In this document: positions 1-5,105 of the stretch, in pieces
Layout: the number at the start of each line of letters is the position of its first letter
Position numbering within the stretch: position 1 is the first letter of the stretch
Source of the DNA: a virus
Length of the DNA: 44,788 nucleotides
Virus record (IMG/VR): IMGVR_UViG_3300037119_006958
Coordinates: 1-44,788 of that record
Reading direction: 5' to 3' (one strand)
Program-made: the position numbers and the translations under genes
The notes under the pieces: model-generated
Database searches by the model: none
Seen by the model: the letters and a program-made list of their open reading frames with translations, nothing else
Told to the model about the DNA's origin: nothing

Positions 1-352
1 GGATGCGGGCCGCGAATTCGGCGTTCTCGACGTCGATGGCGGCGACCACGAGCTTCGAGACCTCGATGGCGTACGCCGCCTCGGCCGGCGAGCTGACCTC
101 GTTGGAGAACAGGATGCCGAGGACCCCGTAGCCGGTCTGGCCGGGGTGGTCGGGGTGGTCGACGGCGACCGTCAGCGCGATGCTCTCGGTGCCGTCCTCG
201 TGGGTCACGAGGGCGGGGAAGACGTCGGCGCTGTTGAACAGGATGGAGTCCTGCACGATGGACACGAGGGCGAGCACCGCACGGGCGGCGGGCTCGGGCT
301 TCTCGTCGTCGTCGGGCGGTGAGACCAGGCGGACGGACTGCGGGGTTGGCAC
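1..352 (-). CDS. Hypothetical protein, 3' end cut by window edge
   Basis: Minus-strand frame open from a GTG at 352 to the left edge (117 complete codons). The protein begins MPTPQSVRLVSPPDDDEKPE and has no motif I recognise; the first ~20 residues are acidic and probably disordered, followed by an alternating hydrophobic/charged, alpha/beta-looking segment. The start was chosen because a GAAAGAGG Shine-Dalgarno lies 8 nt upstream and the leader (CCACCTACCACCACCG) resembles the leader of the gene starting at 4109. It lies just downstream of the HNH gene on the same strand. The C-terminus is outside the window. No function can be assigned. Confidence 0.6.
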   Translation of the reverse strand, partial: MPTPQSVRLVSPPDDDEKPEPAARAVLALVSIVQDSILFNSADVFPALVTHEDGTESIALTVAVDHPDHPGQTGYGVLGILFSNEVSSPAEAAYAIEVSKLVVAAIDVENAEFAARI

Positions 353-393
353 GGGTAGAACCTCTTTCGGTGGTGGTAGGTGGGTAAACGATA

Positions 394-702
394 TCAGAGC
401 TTGGAGAATTCCGCAGGCGAATGCCGAATCATGTGACAATTCGCGCAGAGCACCTCGAAGCCCTTGTGGTCGCCCTTGACGATCCTGCGGTAGGTGGCCT
501 GGTTCCCGCCGCTTGCGCGGCGATCGGCGTCGCCGCCGCCGTGCGTGTGGTGGATTTGCAGGCACCGGTGGTCGGCGATGCCGCAGTCGGCGCACGTCGC
601 CCCGAGGGCGTCGAGGGCGCGCCGGCGCAGGCGCGCGTTGTATTCGCGCCCTTGCTGGCGGTAGACCTCGCGGTTGGCGTCCCGCCATTCCTTGTTAGGC
701 AT
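394..702 (-). CDS. HNH endonuclease-like protein
   Basis: A 102-residue protein starting MPNKEWRDANREVY. It has the HNH layout: a CADCG knuckle near residue 37, the catalytic-type IHHTHGGG motif near 50, and a closing CANCHMIRH knuckle near 87, so metal-dependent DNA nicking or cleavage is expected from the family. The ATG at 702 was preferred over the longer frame because a TATGAT hexamer lies exactly 6 nt upstream, the leaderless spacing seen throughout this phage. It overlaps the 3' end region of the gene at 710-1246. A second HNH protein with the same HHxHGGGD-type core is encoded at 23568. It could be a free-standing homing nuclease or a packaging-associated HNH; the sequence does not decide. 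Confidence 0.8.
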   Translation of the reverse strand: MPNKEWRDANREVYRQQGREYNARLRRRALDALGATCADCGIADHRCLQIHHTHGGGDADRRASGGNQATYRRIVKGDHKGFEVLCANCHMIRHSPAEFSKL

Positions 703-708
703 TCGGGA

Positions 709-714
709 ATCATA
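709..714 (-). promoter_or_regulatory. Candidate -10 hexamer of the HNH gene (leaderless)
   Basis: TATGAT on the minus strand, followed by 6 nt and the ATG at 702. There is no good Shine-Dalgarno. The spacing would put the transcript start at or next to the start codon. Confidence 0.45.
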
Positions 715-1246
715 CCGGGAGAAACTCCCACAGTCCAAAGTCCAGCCATACGGGCTCGCCGGTCTCCCGCACGAGGATTTGGTCGGGCGCGACGTCCGAG
801 GGCTCGATGCCCACGGTGCGGACCTCGCGCAGCAGCTCGGCGTAGGTGAAGGTGTCGCAGCCGACTCGGCCGGTCTCCCACGCCTGCGCGACCCACGAGA
901 CGCCGCGCCATGCCGCCGGGCGGTCGCCCGGCTGGGGCACGTGGGTGGTCGAGCTGGCGGCGGCGAGGAGCGGCGAGAACCGGTGCCGGATGGGGTCGAG
1001 GCGCTCGTCGGTCCAGAGCGCGGCCTCGTCCCAGCATTGCGCGGCGTGGACGAGGTGGCGCTCGTGAACCTGCGCCTTCACGATGACGCCGAGGTCGCGC
1101 AGCGGAAACTTCCGCCGGCAGCCGCCGAGGGCCCCGTGGTGGAAGATCGGGTCGCGGTCCCCGTAGTGGAGCGCGAGCGCGAGCCCGAGGGGCCCGGCGG
1201 GGTCGCCGTGCCACCTCCAGCTCACAAGGGCGGGGTCGAAGCTCAC
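710..1246 (-). CDS. Hypothetical protein (178 aa)
   Basis: Starts VSFDPALVSWRWHGDPAG with a GTG that overlaps the TGA of the upstream 50-residue gene (GTGA), the usual coupling in this operon. It is rich in Trp, His and charged residues, has no signal peptide or membrane segment, and ends with a pattern of alternating acidic and hydrophobic residues (VRETGEPVWLDFGLWEFLPV). I do not recognise a family. The longer open frame upstream of 1246 overlaps the preceding gene and is unlikely to be used. Its position behind zincin genes suggests an accessory early function, but this is only context. Confidence 0.6.
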   Translation of the reverse strand: MSFDPALVSWRWHGDPAGPLGLALALHYGDRDPIFHHGALGGCRRKFPLRDLGVIVKAQVHERHLVHAAQCWDEAALWTDERLDPIRHRFSPLLAAASSTTHVPQPGDRPAAWRGVSWVAQAWETGRVGCDTFTYAELLREVRTVGIEPSDVAPDQILVRETGEPVWLDFGLWEFLPV

Positions 1247-1395
1247 CGGTGCCGGTCCAGGTGGAACGAGAGGTGCCCCTGAGCTTGGGCGACCTTGTTG
1301 CCGGGGACGGTGACCTCGAAGCCGCACGAGCACGAGGCGACGGTCTGGCCGTAGGTCTTGAGGTACTTGGCCGGGGTCGGGGTGTGGGTCTTCAT
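1243..1395 (-). CDS. Small zinc-finger-like protein (50 aa)
   Basis: A short gene read from the overlap pattern: ATG at 1395 overlaps the stop of the zincin-like gene (ATGA) and its own TGA overlaps the next GTG. The protein MKTHTPTPAKYLKTYGQTVA continues with CSCGFEV (Cys22, Cys24) and a tail with His41, His45 and His49, which could form a single zinc-binding knuckle. Such mini zinc fingers are common in actinophage early operons and usually lack known function. Confidence rests on the double start-stop overlap and the clean Cys/His spacing. Confidence 0.55.
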   Translation of the reverse strand: MKTHTPTPAKYLKTYGQTVASCSCGFEVTVPGNKVAQAQGHLSFHLDRHR

Positions 1396-1853
1396 TGGAT
1401 GCCCTCCTGGGCGTATTGGTGGGTGAGTAGACCGTGGGCGAGGGGGTGCGGGTGGAACGTGCGCACGAGGTGCAGCATGTTCCAGCGGAATTCGGCGTCG
1501 TGGAGGTGCGCGTGCTGGGGGTCCACGAGCGAGCGGTAGAGGTGCGCGGCCTCGTGCAGGACGATCGAGGCGGTGGTGGGGAGCGCGAAGCGTAGCCGCA
1601 GCTCGACCCGGTGGCGGTAGGGGCGCCGGCGGTAGCAGGTGATGTCGCAGCGCTCGAAGTCGGCGAGGGTGACGGTGGCGTCGCGCCTCATGGGGCGCAC
1701 GGTGGCGCGGCTGGCGAGGGAGGGCGGGAGCACGGCGTCGAGGTAGCGCTCGACGTCGGCGACCGTCCAGAGTCCGGGCTCCCGGAGGGCGCGCCTCCAC
1801 GTGGTCTCAGCCACGTAGAGGCGGGTGACCCCGAGGTCGCGGCGGGTCTTCAC
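1392..1853 (-). CDS. SprT-like zincin without zinc ribbon
   Basis: A 153-residue protein with an HEAAH zincin motif at about residues 100-104, followed by a His-rich stretch (His114, 116, 118) in HAHLHDAEFRW that could supply the third zinc ligand, as in SprT/Spartan-type metallopeptidases. It lacks the C-terminal Cys ribbon of the neighbouring SprT-like protein. GTG at 1853 was chosen because it overlaps the TGA of that neighbour (GTGA); the upstream frame extension lies within the neighbour. SprT family members cleave DNA-bound proteins; whether this one is active cannot be told. The motif is clear, the family placement inferred. Confidence 0.65.
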   Translation of the reverse strand: MKTRRDLGVTRLYVAETTWRRALREPGLWTVADVERYLDAVLPPSLASRATVRPMRRDATVTLADFERCDITCYRRRPYRHRVELRLRFALPTTASIVLHEAAHLYRSLVDPQHAHLHDAEFRWNMLHLVRTFHPHPLAHGLLTHQYAQEGIQ

Positions 1854-2296
1854 CGCCGGCGCCAGACGACGGGCTGGCCCGTCTTGTTGCAGCGGTACGT
1901 GGCGCCGGCGGGCGGGGCCTTGTACCGGGTGTGCTCGTGCTCGCACGAGCAGTCGGCGACCCACGGGCCCGGCGCCGCCTGGAGCTGACTGTCGCAGCTC
2001 CGGGGGTCGGCGCCGACCGTGATGGCGGCGACCTTCCACCGGTGCCCGTGGCCGGCGCCGGGGCCGGCGAGCACGTGGGCCACCTCGTGGAGGATGGTGT
2101 CGAGAGCCCGGTCCCGGTTGGACTCAAGCTCGAACACCGGCCACGAGAGGCCGATTTCACGGGGCCCGTATCGACACTGACCGGCCCGCCGGCGGGCACG
2201 ATCCCAGCGGAACGTCCAGCCGGCGGCGGTCAGCCCGTACTCATCGAGGGCGGCTTGCGCCAGCTCCTCGATGTCCTGCTTCGTGAGGACGGCCAT
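1850..2296 (-). CDS. SprT-like metallopeptidase with zinc ribbon
   Basis: A 148-residue protein beginning MAVLTKQDIEELAQAALDEY. It carries HEVAH at 70-74 inside TILHEVAHVLAG, then GAGHGHRWK, where a downstream His completes the SprT zinc site. A C-terminal ribbon follows (Cys115/Cys117 in CSCEHEH and Cys135 in YRCNKTG). SprT/Spartan proteins degrade DNA-protein crosslinks or act on DNA-bound proteins. ATG at 2296 overlaps the upstream stop (TGATG). Immediately downstream is a second zincin lacking the ribbon, so the two may be diverged duplicates. This is the better-supported member of the pair. Confidence 0.82.
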   Translation of the reverse strand: MAVLTKQDIEELAQAALDEYGLTAAGWTFRWDRARRRAGQCRYGPREIGLSWPVFELESNRDRALDTILHEVAHVLAGPGAGHGHRWKVAAITVGADPRSCDSQLQAAPGPWVADCSCEHEHTRYKAPPAGATYRCNKTGQPVVWRRR

Positions 2297-2538
2297 CAGT
2301 CGACCCGGTGGTCGAGGATCACGAGCCGGTGGCAGCCCTTGAGCGGCGTACGGAGCGTGATGATCGAGCCGTTGTCGAGGTTCTTGGCGTAGACCACGCC
2401 GTCCGCCACGTGGACGATATCGAGCGTCCACGAGGCGAGGGGGGCGATGCGGTCGCCGGCCTTGATGTCCTCCCAGGCGACGGGCTCCCACCGGACGTTG
2501 CCGGTCTCGGTCACGTGGTTGTTGGGGTCCCAGCTCAT
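2296..2538 (-). CDS. Hypothetical protein (80 aa)
   Basis: Starts MSWDPNNHVTETGNVRWEPV at an ATG that overlaps the previous stop (ATGA). The middle (WEDIKAGDRIAPLASWTLDIVHVADGVVYAKNLDNGSIITL) reads as a small beta-barrel, of the kind found in many short phage proteins where AGDRI precedes a strand-rich core. There are no catalytic motifs, Cys pairs or membrane segments. It is translationally coupled between a 63-residue protein and the SprT-like gene. Function unknown. Confidence 0.6.
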   Translation of the reverse strand: MSWDPNNHVTETGNVRWEPVAWEDIKAGDRIAPLASWTLDIVHVADGVVYAKNLDNGSIITLRTPLKGCHRLVILDHRVD

Positions 2539-2726
2539 GCCGGCACCCCCGCAGCGGCCAGGAACCGGGCCCGGTCGAACCGGGGGTTGTCCCGCCCGAA
2601 GGCGTCGGCCACCCGCTGGATGGCCTGCTCGAAGCCCCGGCGAGCGCCGGAGCCCTGGACCTCGGTGAGGTCGGGCCAATCGCCGGCGAGGTGCTCGGCG
2701 ATCAGGACGTAATCCTTGCGTGTCAT
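2535..2726 (-). CDS. Conserved small actinophage-type protein (63 aa)
   Basis: MTRKDYVLIAEHLAGDWPDL at the start and DNPRFDRARFLAAAG at the end match a short family I know from many actinobacteriophages, for which no function is established. The ATG at 2726 is preceded by the leader element CCACGGGAGGC (2741-2731) and by a consensus-like promoter; the longer ATG at 2765 lies upstream of that ribosome site and is rejected. It is the first gene of the cassette that runs to the HNH gene. Confidence 0.75.
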   Translation of the reverse strand: MTRKDYVLIAEHLAGDWPDLTEVQGSGARRGFEQAIQRVADAFGRDNPRFDRARFLAAAGVPA

Positions 2727-2730
2727 GTCT

Positions 2731-2741
2731 GCCTCCCGTGG
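2731..2741 (-). promoter_or_regulatory. Ribosome-binding leader element CCACGGGAGGC
   Basis: An 11-nt element on the minus strand ending 4 nt before the ATG at 2726. Identical copies stand at 4114-4124 and 4820-4830. The GGGAGG core is a Shine-Dalgarno; the conserved CCAC 5' to it is more than ribosome binding needs. Confidence 0.7.
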
Positions 2742-2753
2742 CAGGAAATGGAT

Positions 2754-2783
2754 GAGGACCGGCAATTTAGTCTGCCGGTCCTC
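2754..2783. promoter_or_regulatory. Inverted repeat centred on an early -10 box
   Basis: Perfect 11-bp arms GAGGACCGGCA and TGCCGGTCCTC separated by 8 nt. On the minus strand the spacer and arm edge contain the TAAATT -10 of the promoter for the gene at 2726. It could be an operator, or a terminator for the upstream 30-residue gene, although no T tract follows. Confidence 0.55.
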
Positions 2784-2793
2784 GTCCTGTCAA
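2764..2793 (-). promoter_or_regulatory. Early promoter TTGACA-18-TAAATT
   Basis: On the minus strand TTGACA (2793-2788) is followed after 18 nt by TAAATT (2769-2764), a close match to a housekeeping sigma promoter. It points at the gene starting at 2726 with a ~37-nt leader. Confidence 0.7.
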
Positions 2794-2811
2794 ATTGAAT
2801 TTCTCGGCGAG

Positions 2812-2904
2812 CTACCTCGGGCCCGCCTCCTCGGTCGCGATTCCCCACAGAATCCAGAGGATGCCCACGAGGAAGATCAGCGCAGCGATCAGCAGCTCGA
2901 TCAC
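2812..2904 (-). CDS. Tiny membrane protein (30 aa)
   Basis: GTG at 2904 overlaps the TGA of the upstream gene (GTGA) and the frame ends with TAG at 2812. The translation VIELLIAALIFLVGILWILW followed by GIATEEAGPR is almost entirely one transmembrane helix with a short polar tail. Its reality rests on the coupling and the clean hydrophobic composition. It is the last gene of a short cassette whose preceding protein also has an N-terminal membrane segment, so the two may act together at the membrane. Confidence 0.5.
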   Translation of the reverse strand: MIELLIAALIFLVGILWILWGIATEEAGPR

Positions 2905-3122
2905 CGGCAGTCGCCGGCGGGCTCGGGCGGGCTGTCCTCCTCGGCGCCGGTCGCGACGATGACGCCGACGTGGTTGTGCCATGCGCCGTCGTGGTAGTCC
3001 ACGAGGTCGCAGCTCGGGCGCGGCGCCGGCGCCCTCGTGGGGGCGAGGGTGACGGCGAGCACGAGCAGGGCGACGCCCACGAAGTAGGCGAGGGTGAACA
3101 CGGCGATGCGGTGGGCGATCAC
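2901..3122 (-). CDS. Small membrane-anchored protein (73 aa)
   Basis: GTG at 3122 overlaps the TGA of the 86-residue gene. The first ~28 residues (VIAHRIAVFTLAYFVGVALL and on) form one membrane segment, followed by a Pro-rich linker and a polar tail with two Cys (DLVDYHDGAWHNHVGVIVAT, ending PAGDCR). The tail would be extracytoplasmic if the basic N-terminus stays inside. No family recognised. It is coupled to the tiny membrane protein downstream. Confidence 0.55.
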   Translation of the reverse strand: MIAHRIAVFTLAYFVGVALLVLAVTLAPTRAPAPRPSCDLVDYHDGAWHNHVGVIVATGAEEDSPPEPAGDCR

Positions 3123-3379
3123 TCGGGCACCGGCCAAATGGTCACGCCCGACACGATGACGGTGAACCGGTCACGGTCGGCGGCACGGTCCACGAGGCGC
3201 CGCAAGAGGGCCCTCGTGCAGTCGGCCTCGTCGCGGCCCTCCACCTGGACGGTGAAGCCCCACACCTCGGGGGCCGGCTCGGGCTCGGGGGCCCACAGGG
3301 CCGCGGCCCCGTCGGTCTCCACGTGCTGCCACCCGGCGCTCTTGAGCACCTCGATGGCGGTTTCCACGGCGTCAGCCAT
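3119..3379 (-). CDS. Hypothetical protein (86 aa)
   Basis: MADAVETAIEVLKSAGWQHV starts at an ATG with AGAAAGGAAATC just upstream. An N-terminal amphipathic helix is followed by a strand-rich core (WGFTVQVEGRDEADCTRALL) and a short C-terminal strand; it looks like a compact alpha/beta domain. It is the first gene of a three-gene cassette with its own promoter and terminator hairpin upstream. No function can be inferred. Confidence 0.6.
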   Translation of the reverse strand: MADAVETAIEVLKSAGWQHVETDGAAALWAPEPEPAPEVWGFTVQVEGRDEADCTRALLRRLVDRAADRDRFTVIVSGVTIWPVPE

Positions 3380-3424
3380 GATTTCCTTTCTGCCGGGCCG
3401 CAGGGTGCGGCGCCGGCACCGGTG

Positions 3425-3453
3425 AATTTAGACGGAGCTGGAGGAAATTGCAA
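3425..3453 (-). promoter_or_regulatory. Early promoter TTGCAA-17-TAAATT
   Basis: Minus strand: TTGCAA (3453-3448), 17-nt spacer, TAAATT (3430-3425), then ~45 nt to the ATG at 3379. The -35 box lies 9 nt beyond the terminator stem at 3462-3485. Confidence 0.6.
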
Positions 3454-3461
3454 ATAGCAAA

Positions 3462-3485
3462 GGGCCCCGGCTTTCGCCGGGGCCC
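3462..3485 (-). terminator. Rho-independent terminator
   Basis: Perfect 10-bp stem GGGCCCCGGC/GCCGGGGCCC with a 4-nt loop, followed on the minus strand by TTTGCTATTTGC. It ends the transcript of the 170-residue gene (3597-4109). The ~110 nt between the hairpin and that gene's stop shows no supported ORF. Confidence 0.75.
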
Positions 3486-3596
3486 TCGCTCTACATCTTG
3501 CGTTGGTTGTGGTACTTCCCGTTCCTTCCTTCCTTGAGGGAGCCTCCTCTCTGGTGAGTGGCGCCGCCGGCCCGGATGGCCGACGGTCGCCGGAGA

Positions 3597-4109
3597 TTAT
3601 GCGTACGGGCTGAGACCGGGGAGCGCGACCTCGCCGGGGAGCGGGATGCGCCCGCCCACGCCGGGGTACAGCTCGTCCTCGGTCTCGACCACCCGCGCCT
3701 CGTGGGGCTCGGGGTGCAGCTCGCGGTCGTTGGCCCGCTCCCACACGTCGTCCTCGGCGAGGTTCTCGGACTTGAAGCGGGCGAGCACGATCCGGCGGGC
3801 GTCGTCGGTCACGACGGCCCACAGGGCCGGGACCTCGTAGCCGCAGTCGCGGCACGCCTCATCGAGCCCGTGCTCGTCGGCCTCCTCGAAGACCTCGGCG
3901 CCGCAGTCGCAGCGCTCGCCGCAGGCCGTCTGGTCGTCGTGGGAGTGCAGCGGGCGAAGCTCGGCGCCCTCGTAGTCGGACAGCTCGGCCTCGTCGGGCT
4001 CGTCGTCCCGCTGGGTGCGGGCGTAGTCGAGGGCGATTTCCTCGGCGCAGGCGTTGCAGGCGACGAAGCCGTCCCCGACGTAGCCGTAGATGCGGGTGTC
4101 GATATTCAC
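3597..4109 (-). CDS. Multi-zinc-ribbon hypothetical protein (170 aa)
   Basis: GTG start at 4109 (VNIDTRIYGYVGDGFVACN), preceded by the CCACGGGAGGC leader element and promoter. Three Cys pairs are visible: CNAC near 19, CGERCDCG near 62-70 and CRDCG near 86, enough for one or two zinc ribbons in the N-terminal half. The C-terminal half (WAVVTDDARRIVLARFKSEN) is followed by an acidic stretch. Similar Cys-rich proteins occur in actinophages without known role. A nucleic-acid or protein-binding function is plausible from the ribbons alone. Single-gene cassette with its own promoter and terminator. Confidence 0.68.
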   Translation of the reverse strand: MNIDTRIYGYVGDGFVACNACAEEIALDYARTQRDDEPDEAELSDYEGAELRPLHSHDDQTACGERCDCGAEVFEEADEHGLDEACRDCGYEVPALWAVVTDDARRIVLARFKSENLAEDDVWERANDRELHPEPHEARVVETEDELYPGVGGRIPLPGEVALPGLSPYA

Positions 4110-4113
4110 GATG

Positions 4114-4124
4114 GCCTCCCGTGG
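4114..4124 (-). promoter_or_regulatory. Ribosome-binding leader element CCACGGGAGGC
   Basis: Second copy, ending 4 nt before the GTG at 4109. It supports that GTG over the upstream in-frame codons. The preceding CACCACCGG resembles the leader of the gene at 352. Confidence 0.7.
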
Positions 4125-4146
4125 CCGGTGGTGAGTAGGTGGAGGG

Positions 4147-4175
4147 AAATTAGCACGTGGATTTCGCCGACGCAA
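4147..4175 (-). promoter_or_regulatory. Early promoter TTGCGT-17-TAATTT
   Basis: Minus strand: TTGCGT (4175-4170), 17 nt, TAATTT (4152-4147), ~37 nt to the start codon at 4109. The -35 directly follows the terminator tail of 4181-4210. Confidence 0.6.
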
Positions 4176-4180
4176 ACGGA

Positions 4181-4210
4181 AAGCGCCCCCGGCCGGAGCC
4201 GGGGGCGCTT
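4181..4210 (-). terminator. Rho-independent terminator
   Basis: Perfect 13-bp stem (AAGCGCCCCCGGC and its complement) with a 4-nt loop, followed on the minus strand by TCCGTTTGC. It lies about 40 nt after the stop of the 187-residue gene. Confidence 0.75.
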
Positions 4211-4251
4211 CTGGTTGGGGTACTAGGCGCCGGCCGGCCGGCCGGGTTGTC

Positions 4252-4815
4252 CTAGAGCTTGACGCAGGGCGGCGCCGTGAGGGGGTCGCCGCCGCAGTCG
4301 GGGCACGGGGCGAGGGTGGCCTCCTCGGGGTCGAGGAGGGCGATGCGGCGCCGGAGCTGCTCGGCGTCCCGGAGGCGCTTCTGGCGCTCGGTCACGTGGA
4401 CCCACTCGGCGGTGCTGTTGCGCAGCGAGGGCGTGACGTAGGCCGGCGGGCTGACGGGCGGGTCGACCAGCTCGTGGTAGATGCCCTGGGTCAGGAACCC
4501 TCGGGGATCGACCACGGGCCCGAGCACCCAGCGGGAGGGCAGGCCGTAGGTGGCCTGGAACTTCTCGGCGGCGTCGCGGTCGATCGAGGCGAGCGTCTGC
4601 CACGTGCAGGAGGCGGCGCCCACGGTGTTATGGGTGAGGTCCGAGCCGATGCGGTCCCGAGGGCCGGTGACCTTCTCGTGGTACTCAGCGAGCTGCCGGA
4701 GCAGGAGCCCCGCCAGTATGCGGCGCTCGTACGCTCCGAGCTGGAGGGCGCCCTCGGCCGGCGTGATGCGGAAGGCGTCGCCGTCCGGGGTGAGGTGGTA
4801 GAGGGTGTCTGACAT
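4252..4815 (-). CDS. Hypothetical protein with C-terminal zinc knuckle (187 aa)
   Basis: ATG at 4815 (MSDTLYHLTPDGDAFRITPA) is preceded by the third copy of the CCACGGGAGGC element. The body is helical, with a segment LGAYERRILAGLLLRQLAEY near 30 and a Cys-containing middle. The C-terminus has CPDCGGDPLTAPPC, a likely zinc knuckle. I do not recognise the family. It is a single-gene cassette between a promoter with an inverted repeat and a strong terminator. Confidence 0.68.
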   Translation of the reverse strand: MSDTLYHLTPDGDAFRITPAEGALQLGAYERRILAGLLLRQLAEYHEKVTGPRDRIGSDLTHNTVGAASCTWQTLASIDRDAAEKFQATYGLPSRWVLGPVVDPRGFLTQGIYHELVDPPVSPPAYVTPSLRNSTAEWVHVTERQKRLRDAEQLRRRIALLDPEEATLAPCPDCGGDPLTAPPCVKL

Positions 4816-4819
4816 GGTG

Positions 4820-4830
4820 GCCTCCCGTGG
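4820..4830 (-). promoter_or_regulatory. Ribosome-binding leader element CCACGGGAGGC
   Basis: Third exact copy, ending 4 nt before the ATG at 4815; here too it is embedded in GGCCACGGGAGGCCA, as at 4109. Confidence 0.7.
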
Positions 4831-4840
4831 CCGTTGGTGG

Positions 4841-4869
4841 GTGTCCAGGGGACGGTAGCCCCTGGACAC
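4841..4869. promoter_or_regulatory. Inverted repeat around an early -10 box
   Basis: Perfect 11-bp arms GTGTCCAGGGG/CCCCTGGACAC with a 7-nt centre. The minus-strand TACCGT (4857-4852) in the centre is the likely -10. Same geometry as 2754-2783 but a different sequence. It may also form an RNA hairpin after the stop at 4884. Confidence 0.5.
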
Positions 4870-4881
4870 CCGGAAATGCAA
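4852..4881 (-). promoter_or_regulatory. Candidate early promoter TTGCAT-18-TACCGT
   Basis: Minus strand TTGCAT (4881-4876) begins 2 nt after the stop codon of the 73-residue gene, with 18 nt to TACCGT (4857-4852). Weaker -10 than the other early promoters. Confidence 0.4.
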
Positions 4882-4883
4882 AT

Positions 4884-5105
4884 TCAGTCGGGTGGGGCGG
4901 CGGCGTAGACGCCGTACATCACGCCGGCGATGGTGGCGTGAGCTACCGACAGGGTGGCCCACACCTGCCGCTGCGCGACGCTATCGCGGTGCGGGTCGTC
5001 GTCGGCGAGGGCGGCGTAGCGGCCGGCCTCGGCGAGGTGGTCGGCGCCACCCATGAGGTCGTGGGTCTCGTGCATCGCCTCGACGTAATCGGTGGTGATG
5101 GTCAT
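4884..5105 (-). CDS. Hypothetical protein (73 aa)
   Basis: MTITTDYVEAMHETHDLMGG begins at an ATG overlapping the stop of the D5-type helicase gene (ATGA). The protein is mostly helical: an acidic, His-containing first half (DHLAEAGRYAALADDDPHRD) and a hydrophobic C-terminal helix (WATLSVAHATIAGVMYGVYA), possibly membrane associated or packing against a partner. Coupling to the replication gene suggests co-production. No family recognised. Confidence 0.6.
   Translation of the reverse strand: MTITTDYVEAMHETHDLMGGADHLAEAGRYAALADDDPHRDSVAQRQVWATLSVAHATIAGVMYGVYAAAPPD

Noticed and set aside
3486-3596. Possible small gene ending in RKM on the minus strand between the terminator and the 170-residue gene
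   Set aside because: The frame has basic codons up to a TAG but no start codon in a sensible place.
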